Positions 24,340 through 34,781 of a stretch of DNA of 64,000 bases are shown here, piece after piece (position 1 is the first letter of the stretch; the number at the start of each line of letters is the position of its first letter). Source of the stretch: Dyella dinghuensis (GTDB lineage: Bacteria > Pseudomonadota > Gammaproteobacteria > Xanthomonadales > Rhodanobacteraceae); contig NZ_RYZR01000006.1 of the NCBI RefSeq assembly GCF_003977615.1, forward strand, positions 434,001-498,000, in the 5' to 3' direction. A program made the translations under genes and the position numbers. The notes beneath the pieces are model-generated. The model saw only the letters and a list, made by a program, of their open reading frames with translations. It had not been told where the DNA came from and searched no databases.

Positions 24340-25629
24340 TTAATTACCAACACCGGCTTTCTGCAGCCACGCTTTCGCCTGCGCTGCCGTTTCCGGATCC
24401 TTCTGAGCGTCCATCACAGCATCGACAGCAGCCACCTTGTTCTTGAGGCCGATGTTCGCATTGGCGAGGTCCATGTAAGCCCTGCCCTTGTGCTGCACAC
24501 CTTTGTCGATGCCTTGCTGGATAGTCGTCTTGGCGCCGGCAAAGTCGTTCTGTTCGAGCATCGCAAGACCGGCCTTCACATAGACGTCGCCAGTCTTCGC
24601 ATCGGGCAGCGCTTTCTTGTATGCGGCTTCTGCAGCGGCGAAATCGCCGCCGTTGAATGCCGCATCGCCCAGCAACTCGTTGTTCTCCGAGTTCGATGGC
24701 ACGACGCCTTTGCTCATGCCTTCCTGCAGCACGGCGGTCGCTTTATCGGAATCGGCCTTCGGATCGTCCGCGCTCTGACCATGGATCATGTAGAGCTTGG
24801 CCAGCATGACGTACTCTTGCTGATCTTTGAGCAAGCCCTGCGAACGACCCTTCTCGAGCAGCTGCTGTGCTTCGTCGTATTTCTGCGTCTGCACGAGCAG
24901 GTTCACGCTGTTCTCGAAGGCGACCGGATCGCTGGCGTTGGCTGCCATCTGCTTCTGCGCAACTTGCGCAGCGAGATCTTTTTGGCCGGAATCGTTGTAG
25001 GCCTGCAGCAACGCTTCGTTCCAGTTCGGGTCGGGCTTATCCGTCATCGACTGCGCTTGCTTGAGCTGCGTGATCGCCTGCGGATATTGCTTCAATTCCA
25101 GATACGCTTCGCCTTCCCAGCCGTGGGATTCTGCCGTATCGGCGCGGCCATCGGTGCGCCATTTTTCCAGCGTGTCGATCGCGGGCTGGAATTGCTGATC
25201 AACTAAGTAGTAGTTGGCGAGCTGCAACTGCAGCAAGAAGTAGTCGTCATTCGGCAACGAGTTCAAAGCGACAGCACGCTGCAGCATCTCAATGGCCGGC
25301 TTCAAATCTTTGTTCTTCGCATGCACTACGGCAAGACCTTCAAGTGCCTTGGCTTGCGCGTACTTGCTCTTGCTCGTATCAACGACGGGTTGAAGAAGTT
25401 GTGTCGCCTTGGCCACGTCACCGGCGTTAGCCGCATCGAGGCCGTCTTTCAGCGCCTTCTGGTCTTTCGAGTCAGTCAGATCAGGCTTCGGTGAAGTGCG
25501 CGTCGCATTGGGATAGAGCGGCGCCGCTTGCTGGTCTTTTGACGAGTCGCTGCTCGCTAGCGCAGGAGTGCTCGCCACAATCAACGCAAATGCTGCGCCG
25601 GCAAGCATCTTCAGGGAAGCGTGTTTCAT
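24340..25629 (-). CDS. Exported tetratricopeptide repeat protein
   Basis: A 429-aa protein with a signal peptide (residues 1 to about 25, cut after a PALA motif) and several tetratricopeptide repeats, visible as helical pairs such as ALEGLAVVHAKNKDLKPAIEML, WEGEAYLELKQYPQAITQLKQA, LLGDAAFNGGDFAAAEAAYKKA and AGLAMLEQNDFAGAKTTIQQG. It should be a periplasmic protein-protein interaction scaffold. Placement directly upstream of tonB on the same strand suggests a link to the Ton system, but a 212-bp gap with a palindrome separates them. The ATG at 25629 is selected for the signal peptide and GAGGAAC upstream. No enzymatic domain is seen. Confidence 0.87.
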   Translation of the reverse strand: MKHASLKMLAGAAFALIVASTPALASSDSSKDQQAAPLYPNATRTSPKPDLTDSKDQKALKDGLDAANAGDVAKATQLLQPVVDTSKSKYAQAKALEGLAVVHAKNKDLKPAIEMLQRAVALNSLPNDDYFLLQLQLANYYLVDQQFQPAIDTLEKWRTDGRADTAESHGWEGEAYLELKQYPQAITQLKQAQSMTDKPDPNWNEALLQAYNDSGQKDLAAQVAQKQMAANASDPVAFENSVNLLVQTQKYDEAQQLLEKGRSQGLLKDQQEYVMLAKLYMIHGQSADDPKADSDKATAVLQEGMSKGVVPSNSENNELLGDAAFNGGDFAAAEAAYKKALPDAKTGDVYVKAGLAMLEQNDFAGAKTTIQQGIDKGVQHKGRAYMDLANANIGLKNKVAAVDAVMDAQKDPETAAQAKAWLQKAGVGN

Positions 25630-25866
25630 GGCGTTCCTCAAAGTGAAAAAGGAGTCGGTGTAAACGCACAAAGTAGTGCGGGGGATCACTGAGAGTAGCT
25701 GGTGAGTGCTTCGATAACAAGTCGCACTGCGACATAAAAGGCATAGCCAAATCAAAGGCTTATGACATTTTCACCATACTCGTCCGCATTTTTTTCGCAG
25801 ACTCGGTACGTAATGCGTTTCTTTATGTACCGCTTTCGGGAAAACGGTCGTGTATGTGTGTGCTAA

Positions 25867-25919
25867 TGCATTAATGCAAGCGGTTGCGCACTGCGCGGAA
25901 AACACGTTCCACGCAGTGC
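25867..25919 (-). terminator. gyrB 3' hairpin and adjacent TTAA palindrome
   Basis: Between the repeat-protein gene and gyrB (25630-25925) no gene is seen. Just after the gyrB stop an imperfect stem GCACTGCG-GGAA/TTCC-CGCAGTGC (25888-25919) can form, and a perfect TGCATTAATGCA palindrome follows at 25867-25878. There is no T tract, so efficiency is uncertain. The rest of the gap should hold the promoter of the repeat-protein gene. Confidence 0.45.
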
Positions 25920-25925
25920 TTTAAT

Positions 25926-28415
<2,490 letters not shown>

Positions 28416-29498
28416 TTATAGCAGGGGCGACAGTTGACCCTGTTCCACGTGGAACACTTTTACTGACGACCCCTGGAGGGCCCGCGGAATCTCTGTCCCA
28501 GTCACCAACACCTGCGCTGGAGCCTCCAGAAGGCTATCCAGCACGGCGGTCTGATGGGCTAGATCGAGCTCGGAAGCGAGGTCGTCCAGGCAAATGATCG
28601 GCCATTCACCGCGATGCGCTGCATCGACCCGAGCCTGGGCTAACAAGCATGCGAGGGCGACCAGCTTCTCCTGGCCGCGAGACAGGTGCTCGCGCTGCGG
28701 CGCGTGTTCGAACGACAAGGACCAGTCGCCCCGGTGGACGCCAGCCGTGGTGTGACCTCTGCCCTGGTCGCGGCCCCGTTGAGAAGCGAGCGTTGCGGAC
28801 AGATCCTCGCCTTCAGGCCAACCCGAGCGATAGCGCAGATCGACCTGACCGAGTTCTGGAATCAGCCGGGCCGCCTCGTTTCGCAGGTTGGGCACCAATG
28901 CCTCAAGATATCTGCGGCGCCACGCGTCGATAAGAGAGCCGCTACGGCCAAGCTCCTGTTCCCACGGTCCGTACAATCCGTCGTCAAGAGACGCATCTGT
29001 CCGCAAGAGGCTATTCCGCTGCTTCAGCGCTCTTTGATAGCGACGCCACGTGGGGAGGAATTCCTGTTCCACGTGGAACACTCCCCAGTCCAGGTACCGG
29101 CGACGCTCTTCCGCCGCTCCCGCGATCAGCGCATGAGAACCCGGCTCGAAACAGACAACAGCGCACTCTCGAATGAGTTGCCCTATAGGTACGTCCTCGC
29201 CATTGAGGCGGGCGTCCCAGCGGGAAGCCCCTGCTCGACCCAGGCCAAGCCGGGCAAGATCACCGTTATCGTGGCGCACGGTTGAAAAAATGCTCAAGCC
29301 TGGTGCACCGCGCTGCAAGAGGACGTCCCTGGCACCGCTTCTGAAGGAACGCCCATGAGAAAGCAGAAACGCCGCCTCAAGCACGGAGGTTTTCCCCGCA
29401 CCATTAGCTCCCACGAAGATATTGAAGCCCGCGTCCAGATCGGCGCTGGCATCGGCGATGCACCGCAGCCCCTGAAGCTGCAAACGTTCCAGCCTCAT
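28416..29498 (-). CDS. recF: DNA replication and repair protein RecF
   Basis: A 360-aa SMC-like ATPase that loads RecA at gapped DNA with RecO and RecR. The Walker A motif GANGAGKTS is at residues 30-38, the signature region LSRGQEKLVALACLLAQA lies near residue 275, and the Walker B IICLDDLASELD follows. The start at 29498 (MRLERLQLQGLRCI) is the family start. Two perfect parS palindromes lie in its coding sequence in the same codon phase, each encoding Val-Phe-His-Val-Glu-Gln, so the protein and the segregation sites share DNA. A hairpin between dnaN and this gene suggests recF also has its own promoter. Confidence 0.95.
   Translation of the reverse strand: MRLERLQLQGLRCIADASADLDAGFNIFVGANGAGKTSVLEAAFLLSHGRSFRSGARDVLLQRGAPGLSIFSTVRHDNGDLARLGLGRAGASRWDARLNGEDVPIGQLIRECAVVCFEPGSHALIAGAAEERRRYLDWGVFHVEQEFLPTWRRYQRALKQRNSLLRTDASLDDGLYGPWEQELGRSGSLIDAWRRRYLEALVPNLRNEAARLIPELGQVDLRYRSGWPEGEDLSATLASQRGRDQGRGHTTAGVHRGDWSLSFEHAPQREHLSRGQEKLVALACLLAQARVDAAHRGEWPIICLDDLASELDLAHQTAVLDSLLEAPAQVLVTGTEIPRALQGSSVKVFHVEQGQLSPLL
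28441..28456. other. parS: parS centromere site 1 (inside recF)
   Basis: TGTTCCACGTGGAACA is a perfect 16-bp palindrome and matches the conserved bacterial parS consensus TGTTNCACGTGNAACA. It lies near the 3' end of recF and encodes Val-Phe-His-Val-Glu there. It is the expected binding site of the ParB encoded at 3661-4530. Confidence 0.92.
29065..29080. other. parS: parS centromere site 2 (inside recF)
   Basis: A second exact copy of the 16-bp parS palindrome lies 624 bp (208 codons) from the first, in the middle of recF, again encoding Val-Phe-His-Val-Glu-Gln. A partial CCACGTGG half-match sits about 20 bp to its left. Confidence 0.92.
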
Positions 29499-29508
29499 GT
29501 GATCAGAT

Positions 29509-29548
29509 CTCGAAAACAAGAACGCCGGAGCTTAGGGCTCCGGCGTTT
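29509..29548 (-). terminator. Terminator between dnaN and recF
   Basis: An 11-bp perfect stem AACGCCGGAGC/GCTCCGGCGTT with a 5-base loop (29521-29547) is followed on the minus strand by CTTGTTTTCG. It would stop or attenuate dnaN transcripts before recF. Confidence 0.7.
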
Positions 29549-29588
29549 GAACAAGTCAGTGCGAAAAGAATGGAATCCATGCGTACGA

Positions 29589-30689
29589 TCAGAGACGCAA
29601 CGGCATGATCACGTGCCGCGACTGCTCGTTATCGTCTTCCTGCACCAAGCAGCTCGACTGAGCATCACGCAAGCTCAACCGCGCCTTGTCGCCGCGCAAG
29701 GCGGCCAAGGCGTCAAGCAGATAACCGACATTGAAGCCCACTGTCAGATCAGAAACACCGGTCTCTGCTTCAACTTCTTCGACGGCTTCTTCCTGTTCGG
29801 GATTGTGCGCAACGATGCGCAGCTTGCCCGGTGAGAATTCCAGCTTTACGCCACGGTACTTCTCATTCGAAAGAATCGCTGCGCGCTGCAATGCGCCGCG
29901 CAGAACTTCGCGATCCAGCGTCGCGCGCTTGTCTGCACCGAGCGGAATGACCGCTTCGTAATCAGGAAAACGGCCATCGATCAATTTCGACGTGAAAACC
30001 ACTTGTCCGCGACGAACGCGCAAGTGATTGCGCCCAAATTCAAGCTCGACCGTACCTTCGCCCGATTCAAGCAAACCAACCAGCTCATTCACGCCTTTGC
30101 GCGGAATGATGATCTGGCGACGCGCTGTCACTTTGCTATCCAGATGCGTTTCTTTCAAAGCAAGGCGATGACCGTCGGTCGCAACGCAACGCAGTGCGTG
30201 TTCCTGCAGATCTAGCAACATGCCGTTGAGGTAGTAACGCACGTCCTGATTGGCCATCGCGAACGCCGTACGCTCCATCAGATCGCGCAACACTTCTTCC
30301 GGAAGACTTACGCGTTCGACGAGTTCGATTTCATCGATGGTCGGAAATTCCGTGGCAGGCAAAGTCGCGAGCGTGAAACGGCTACGGCCCGCGTTCAATG
30401 CAACGCGATCGCCGTTCTGCTTCAGCTCGATCTTTGCACCATCAGGCAGTGCGCGAACGATGTCGAAAAGCTTGCGCGCGGGAATGGTTGTTTCCCCGTC
30501 GACAAGTTTGTCGGCATCCGTGGACGCCACCATCTCCACTTCCAGATCCGTGCCGGTGAAGGAGAGTTTGCCGTCGGCCACTTTCACCAGGAGATTGGCT
30601 AATACAGGCAACGTCTGGCGACGTTCGACCACTCCGACGACCTGCTGCAAGGGTTTAAGCAGAGCTTCTCGTTGGATGCTGAATTGCAT
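29589..30689 (-). CDS. dnaN: DNA polymerase III beta sliding clamp
   Basis: A 366-aa beta clamp, equal in length to E. coli DnaN. It shows the three-domain clamp pattern, with MQFSIQREALLKPLQQVVGVVERRQTLPVL at the N-terminus (shown in pieces: MQFSIQREALL and VERRQTLPVL), RSRFTLATLPATEFP in the middle and the C-terminal HVIMPLRL, which matches the universally conserved MPMRL-type tail. As a ring-shaped dimer it tethers polymerases to DNA and binds Hda-type regulators. It follows the dnaA-dnaN gap that holds the probable origin. A strong hairpin lies 41 bases after its stop. Confidence 0.97.
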   Translation of the reverse strand: MQFSIQREALLKPLQQVVGVVERRQTLPVLANLLVKVADGKLSFTGTDLEVEMVASTDADKLVDGETTIPARKLFDIVRALPDGAKIELKQNGDRVALNAGRSRFTLATLPATEFPTIDEIELVERVSLPEEVLRDLMERTAFAMANQDVRYYLNGMLLDLQEHALRCVATDGHRLALKETHLDSKVTARRQIIIPRKGVNELVGLLESGEGTVELEFGRNHLRVRRGQVVFTSKLIDGRFPDYEAVIPLGADKRATLDREVLRGALQRAAILSNEKYRGVKLEFSPGKLRIVAHNPEQEEAVEEVEAETGVSDLTVGFNVGYLLDALAALRGDKARLSLRDAQSSCLVQEDDNEQSRHVIMPLRL

Positions 30690-30933
30690 GTGTGTGCTTT
30701 CCCTATCCTGCAGTTCTGTTTTTAAAAGAAGAGTGGTGGTTGTAGCAGGGCCGGTGGATAACTTGATAACCGAAAATTATCCATCAAAAACAATTAGTTA
30801 AGTAAAATTCCCTTGTGCTCGGAAACACCCGCCGCCTGTGCGTCGGCGGTGGATAACTTTGGAGCCTCAAAGCATCACCATATTATCCACAGGATACCCT
30901 GCCGGTTTTCAAGCGCTTATTCAATGAGCTCGA
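30690..30933. other. oriC: Probable chromosomal replication origin oriC
   Basis: The 244-bp gap between dnaN and dnaA holds one perfect DnaA box TTATCCACA (30883-30891), two one-mismatch boxes in inverse orientation GGTGGATAA (30753-30761 and 30848-30856) and a weaker TTATCCATC (30777-30785). An AT-rich stretch at about 30762-30815, between the boxes, is a good candidate for the unwinding element. In Xanthomonas the origin has been placed between dnaA and dnaN, and the genes here point away from this region on both sides. The dnaN promoter must also lie here. Confidence 0.8.
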
Positions 30934-32277
30934 TCAACCCGTCAACGTGCGGATAAGCTGTTCCCAATCCTGGCGCATGCGTGTGTCGGTCTCGGACAAC
31001 TTGCGGATGGTTCGGCAGGCGTGCAGCACCGTGGTATGGTCGCGGCCGCCAAATGCCTCGCCGATTTCCGGAAGGCTGTGCTCGGTCAGTTCCTTCGACA
31101 GCGCCATCGCCATCTGCCGTGGCCGGGCCAGCGAACGCACGCGCCGCTTGGAAAGAAGATCCTGCAGACGCACGCCGAAATATTCGGCCACGATCTTCTG
31201 GATGTTCGGCACCGTAACGGCCTGCGCATGCGTGGCCAGCAAATCGCGTAAGGTCTCTTCGGCAAATTCCGTAGTGATCGGCTTGCCGTAGAAGTTGGCA
31301 CGCGCGGCGAGTGTGTTGAGTGCCCCTTCCAGATCGCGCACGTTCGAGCGAATGCGCTTGGCCAAAAGCATCGCCACGTTTTCGCTCACCGCCACGCCCT
31401 TCTCGTGCGCCTTGGCCAGCAAGATCGCTGCACGCGTTTCGAAATCCGGCGGCTCGATCGCCACCGACAAGCCCCAACCAAGACGCGATTTCAAGCGCGG
31501 CTCGAGTTTGTCCACTTCTTTGGGGTAGCGATCGCAGGTGAGAATGATCTGTTGCTTGGACTCGAACAGCGCATTGAACGTGTGGAAGAATTCTTCCTGA
31601 GTCGTGTCTTTTCCCGCGAAAAACTGGATATCGTCGATCAGCAGCGCATCCACCGAACGGAAGCGGCGCTTGAATTCATCCATGCTTTTCGTGCGCAACG
31701 CTTCGATCATCGAACCGACGAATTGTTCGGAACGCAGATAGAGCACTTTGCAATGCGGGTTGTGCTCGCGCATCAAGTTGCCGGCAGCGTGCATCAAGTG
31801 GGTTTTGCCCAGACCGGTGCCGCCATATAACAGCAACGGGTTGTAAGCGCGGCCGGGATTTTGCGCGACCTGCATTGCCGCGGCTTTGCCCAGTTGGTTG
31901 GACTTGCCTTCGACAAAGGTTTCGAAGGTGTAGTGCGGGTCCAGGTTGTGCGTAAAGTTCGGCGCGGCCGGTTCCGGTGCCGTTACCGCGCGTGCAGGCG
32001 CGGCCGCCGTCGGACGGTGACCGTTGGTGACCGCTGCAGCGCTTGAGCCCACTTCCAGACGAACGGAGAGTGCGTGACCTGTAAGTAACGCCAGAACCGT
32101 CTCGATCTTCCCCAGGTAACGATCGCGGACCGCTTCCAGTGTGTAGGGGTTAGGTGCGAAAAGCTGTAAGCCGTCCGCGTCATCGCGGGCCTGCAGCGGC
32201 ATCAGCCACGTATGCAGGTCTTCGGCGCTCAACTCACCTTCAAGACGCTCCAGACAGCGCCGCCACAGATCACTCAT
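30934..32277 (-). CDS. dnaA: Chromosomal replication initiator DnaA
   Basis: A 447-aa initiator ATPase. Domain I (residues 1 to about 80) is the DnaB/self-interaction module and a Thr/Ala/Pro-rich linker follows. The AAA+ domain III has Walker [19 protein letters not shown] and Walker [15 protein letters not shown]. Domain IV ends with the DNA-binding signature [15 protein letters not shown]. It binds DnaA boxes to melt oriC and load DnaB. The ATG at 32277 is the family start. Two near-perfect boxes 75-95 bp upstream of the gene suggest autoregulation. Confidence 0.98.
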   Translation of the reverse strand: MSDLWRRCLERLEGELSAEDLHTWLMPLQARDDADGLQLFAPNPYTLEAVRDRYLGKIETVLALLTGHALSVRLEVGSSAAAVTNGHRPTAAAPARAVTAPEPAAPNFTHNLDPHYTFETFVEGKSNQLGKAAAMQVAQNPGRAYNPLLLYGGTGLGKTHLMHAAGNLMREHNPHCKVLYLRSEQFVGSMIEALRTKSMDEFKRRFRSVDALLIDDIQFFAGKDTTQEEFFHTFNALFESKQQIILTCDRYPKEVDKLEPRLKSRLGWGLSVAIEPPDFETRAAILLAKAHEKGVAVSENVAMLLAKRIRSNVRDLEGALNTLAARANFYGKPITTEFAEETLRDLLATHAQAVTVPNIQKIVAEYFGVRLQDLLSKRRVRSLARPRQMAMALSKELTEHSLPEIGEAFGGRDHTTVLHACRTIRKLSETDTRMRQDWEQLIRTLTG

Positions 32278-32351
32278 GAATACTTTTCAGCCACAGCAAA
32301 TGCGCGTTCGCGCGGGGTGGACCGGGAAGTCTAGCAGCACCTACTCGTCAA

Positions 32352-32372
32352 CTATCCACATGGATATCCACA
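32352..32372. promoter_or_regulatory. Tandem DnaA boxes upstream of dnaA
   Basis: CTATCCACA (32352-32360) and ATATCCACA (32364-32372) each differ from the DnaA box at one position, lie in the same orientation three bases apart, and sit in the divergent dnaA-rpmH gap. They probably allow DnaA to repress its own gene, or they form a second cluster of a bipartite origin. Confidence 0.7.
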
Positions 32373-32392
32373 AGTAGCCGCCAAAGTGCTAT

Positions 32393-32422
32393 TTGACACG
32401 AACCGGGATCATTCCGCATAAT
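32393..32422 (+). promoter_or_regulatory. Strong promoter of rpmH-rnpA
   Basis: TTGACA at 32393-32398 and CATAAT at 32417-32422 with an 18-bp spacer form a near-consensus sigma-70 promoter, 35 bp upstream of the rpmH start. Confidence 0.7.
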
Positions 32423-32457
32423 TCCAAGTCTTTTCACCCATTAATTAGGAGGAAGCC

Positions 32458-32592
32458 ATGAAGCGGACCTTCCAGCCCAGCAAGCTCAAGCGCGCCCGCA
32501 CCCACGGCTTTCGTGCCCGCATGGCCACAGCCGACGGTCGCAAGATTCTGAATGCACGTCGTGCCAAGGGCCGCAAGCGCCTGATCCCATAA
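32458..32592 (+). CDS. rpmH: 50S ribosomal protein L34
   Basis: A 44-aa basic protein beginning [19 protein letters not shown], the standard L34 start, and ending [11 protein letters not shown]. It is a structural protein of the large ribosomal subunit near the exit tunnel. An AGGAGGAAGCC Shine-Dalgarno lies directly upstream, and a near-consensus promoter precedes it. It is the first gene of the rightward rpmH-rnpA-yidC-mnmE series. It is two residues shorter than the E. coli protein. Confidence 0.97.
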   Translation: MKRTFQPSKLKRARTHGFRARMATADGRKILNARRAKGRKRLIP

Positions 32593-32603
32593 GCCTCGCG
32601 CAT

Positions 32604-32984
32604 ATGGGTCCCGCCGGCCTGCCGCGCGAGACGCGGATTCGCCGAGCCGGTGACTTCGCCGTCTTGCGACAAGCCAGCGGCCGCCTCGGCGGCCGCTGTT
32701 TTTCTGTGCGCTACCAGCAGAACGACCTCGGCCACGCCCGCCTTGGGCTGGCTGTTTCCAAACGGGTTTCCAAGCGTGCCGTCGAGCGCAACCGCATCAA
32801 ACGGCTGCTGCGCGAATCGTTTCGTCGTGTCCGCACCCAACTCCCTCCCTTCGATGTGGTGGTGATGGCCCGCGAACAGGCCGCTGGCGTCCCCGGCCCG
32901 GAGCTGCTCGCCGAGCTCGATGTCCTGTGGCGCAAGCTCGTGCCGTTGAAGCGCGACGGCGACACCTCCACAATGGCGTGCTGA
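32604..32984 (+). CDS. rnpA: Ribonuclease P protein component
   Basis: A 126-aa basic protein that assists the catalytic RNase P RNA in removing tRNA 5' leaders. The conserved RNR motif is present in KRAVERNRIKRLLRESFR near residues 55-72, together with LGLAVSKRVSKRAV just before it. It begins 11 bases after rpmH and is co-transcribed. The gap to yidC is only 61 bp and holds no yidD gene, which often lies between the two in other bacteria. Confidence 0.95.
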   Translation: MGPAGLPRETRIRRAGDFAVLRQASGRLGGRCFSVRYQQNDLGHARLGLAVSKRVSKRAVERNRIKRLLRESFRRVRTQLPPFDVVVMAREQAAGVPGPELLAELDVLWRKLVPLKRDGDTSTMAC

Positions 32985-33045
32985 TCTCCCACCTTTTCAT
33001 TTATGCGGGCCGCCGTCGCGGCGCCCTTCACTGGATCGCTACGCG

Positions 33046-34731
33046 ATGAATCAATTGCGCCCCATGCTGGTTATTGCCCTGTTTTTCGTGGCCTATCTGC
33101 TTTGGCAGGCCTGGGATCAGGATTACGCACCGCATCCGGTCAGCACACCGACGGCAGCGGCAGTCAGCAGCGATAGCGGCAATGCATCCGGTGCGACACC
33201 CACCATCGCCAATACCGGTGCCGATGGCACAGCCACGGCTGCGCAACTCATTACGGTGACCACCGACGTATTGCGTCTGACCATCGACACGCGCGGTGGC
33301 AGCATCGTGCGTTCGGAGCTGCTCAATTATCCGGTCACGCCGCGCACGAAAAAGAATCCGGACCCTGCGCCGATTCGTCTGCTTGACGACAACGCGAGCG
33401 ACTACTTCGCGGCGCAGAGCGGTTTGGTCAGCGCGGACGGCGCGGCGCCGGATCATCGCGCCGTGTTCCAGGTCGCGCAGACCAGTTACGCGTTGACGGA
33501 TGGCCAAGATGCGCTGAACGTCGATCTCATCTGGACGGACGCGTCCGGCATCAAGGTGGTGAAGCGCTACACCCTGCATCGTGGCAGCTACGTGATCGAT
33601 CTCGATCAACAGATCGACAACGGCAGCGGTAAGACGTGGGATGGCAATGCGTATCGCCAGCTGCAGCGTGTCGATCGCCCGGTGCCGGTGTATCACAACT
33701 TCCTTGAGCGCATTTCCGATCAGTCGCGTTACGGCTTCTTCGGCGCGGTGTGGTACAGCCCCGAGCAGAAATTCAACAAGCTCGCGTACGACAAATTCCA
33801 GAAAGAACCGTTGCAAGCCCAGGCGACCGGTGGCTGGGTCGGCATGATGCAGCAGTACTTCCTCGGCGTGTGGATTCCGCCGACGAAGGAAGCCGATACG
33901 TTTTCTAGCTCCATCGTCGACAACAACGGTGCCGCACCACATTACGTCATTCGCACGGTGAGTCCGCAAATCAGTGTCGCTGCGGGTCAGCAAGCCACCA
34001 GTTCGGCCCAGCTGTATCTGGGTCCGAAGCTGCCGGATCAATTGCAGACCATCGCTCCGGGTCTTGAGCTGACCATCGATTACGGCATGCTCAAAATTTT
34101 TGCCGAGCCTTTGCATTGGGTGCTGGCGCAGCTCGACAAGATCACGCACAACTGGGGCGTGTCGATCATTCTGCTGGTGCTGCTGATCAACCTCGTCACA
34201 TTCAAGTTCACCAACGCGCAGTTCGAATCGGCTGCGAAGATGCGCAAGCTCAAACCGCGCATGGATGCACTGAAAGAACGCTACGGTGACGATCGCCAGA
34301 AGATGCAGCAGGCGATGATGGATCTGTACAAAAAGGAAAAGGTGAACCCGGCCGCTGGCTGCTTGCCGCTGCTGATCACCATTCCGATCTTCTACGGTCT
34401 GTACTACGTGCTGCGCGATAGCGTGGAACTGCGCCAAGCGCCGTTCTTCGGCTGGATCCACGATCTTTCCGCCGCCGATCCGTACTTTGTGCTGCCGGTG
34501 CTCTACACCATCGTCATGCTGGCGCAGCAGTGGCTGATGCCGCCGCAGGCCGGCATGGATCCCACCCAGCAGAAGATGATGAAGTTCATGCCGCTGATGT
34601 TCGCGGTGATCTTCCTGTTCTTCCCGTCCGGCCTGGTGCTCTACTACGTCGTGAACGGTCTGTGCCGTCTGCTGCAGCAATGGTGGATGATGCGCCGCCA
34701 CGACTCGGCCGCCGCCAAGGCTACCGCCTGA
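33046..34731 (+). CDS. yidC: Membrane protein insertase YidC
   Basis: A 561-aa inner-membrane insertase of the gram-negative type. One N-terminal transmembrane helix (about residues 4-20, MLVIALFFVAYLLWQAW) is followed by a Ser/Thr/Ala-rich linker, a large periplasmic beta domain (about 60-350) and the conserved C-terminal five-helix core with the helical hairpin FESAAKMRKLKPRMDALKERYGDD and the segment KVNPAAGCLPLLITIPIFYGLYYV. It inserts proteins alone or with SecYEG. The gene follows rnpA and precedes mnmE, the usual order. Confidence 0.97.
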   Translation: MNQLRPMLVIALFFVAYLLWQAWDQDYAPHPVSTPTAAAVSSDSGNASGATPTIANTGADGTATAAQLITVTTDVLRLTIDTRGGSIVRSELLNYPVTPRTKKNPDPAPIRLLDDNASDYFAAQSGLVSADGAAPDHRAVFQVAQTSYALTDGQDALNVDLIWTDASGIKVVKRYTLHRGSYVIDLDQQIDNGSGKTWDGNAYRQLQRVDRPVPVYHNFLERISDQSRYGFFGAVWYSPEQKFNKLAYDKFQKEPLQAQATGGWVGMMQQYFLGVWIPPTKEADTFSSSIVDNNGAAPHYVIRTVSPQISVAAGQQATSSAQLYLGPKLPDQLQTIAPGLELTIDYGMLKIFAEPLHWVLAQLDKITHNWGVSIILLVLLINLVTFKFTNAQFESAAKMRKLKPRMDALKERYGDDRQKMQQAMMDLYKKEKVNPAAGCLPLLITIPIFYGLYYVLRDSVELRQAPFFGWIHDLSAADPYFVLPVLYTIVMLAQQWLMPPQAGMDPTQQKMMKFMPLMFAVIFLFFPSGLVLYYVVNGLCRLLQQWWMMRRHDSAAAKATA

Positions 34732-34781
34732 TTCATGCGCGGGCGGCTATGTGCCGCCCGTCGCGGTTATGCTGATACGCG

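Noticed and set aside
24310-25206. A 298-codon open frame antisense to the TPR protein
   Set aside because: The opposite strand encodes a signal peptide and repeats; no support for the antisense frame.
33028-34701. A 557-codon open frame antisense to yidC
   Set aside because: It mirrors yidC in the complementary frame, is rich in His/Arg/Gln as expected for GC3-biased antisense frames, and has no domain; yidC itself is certain.
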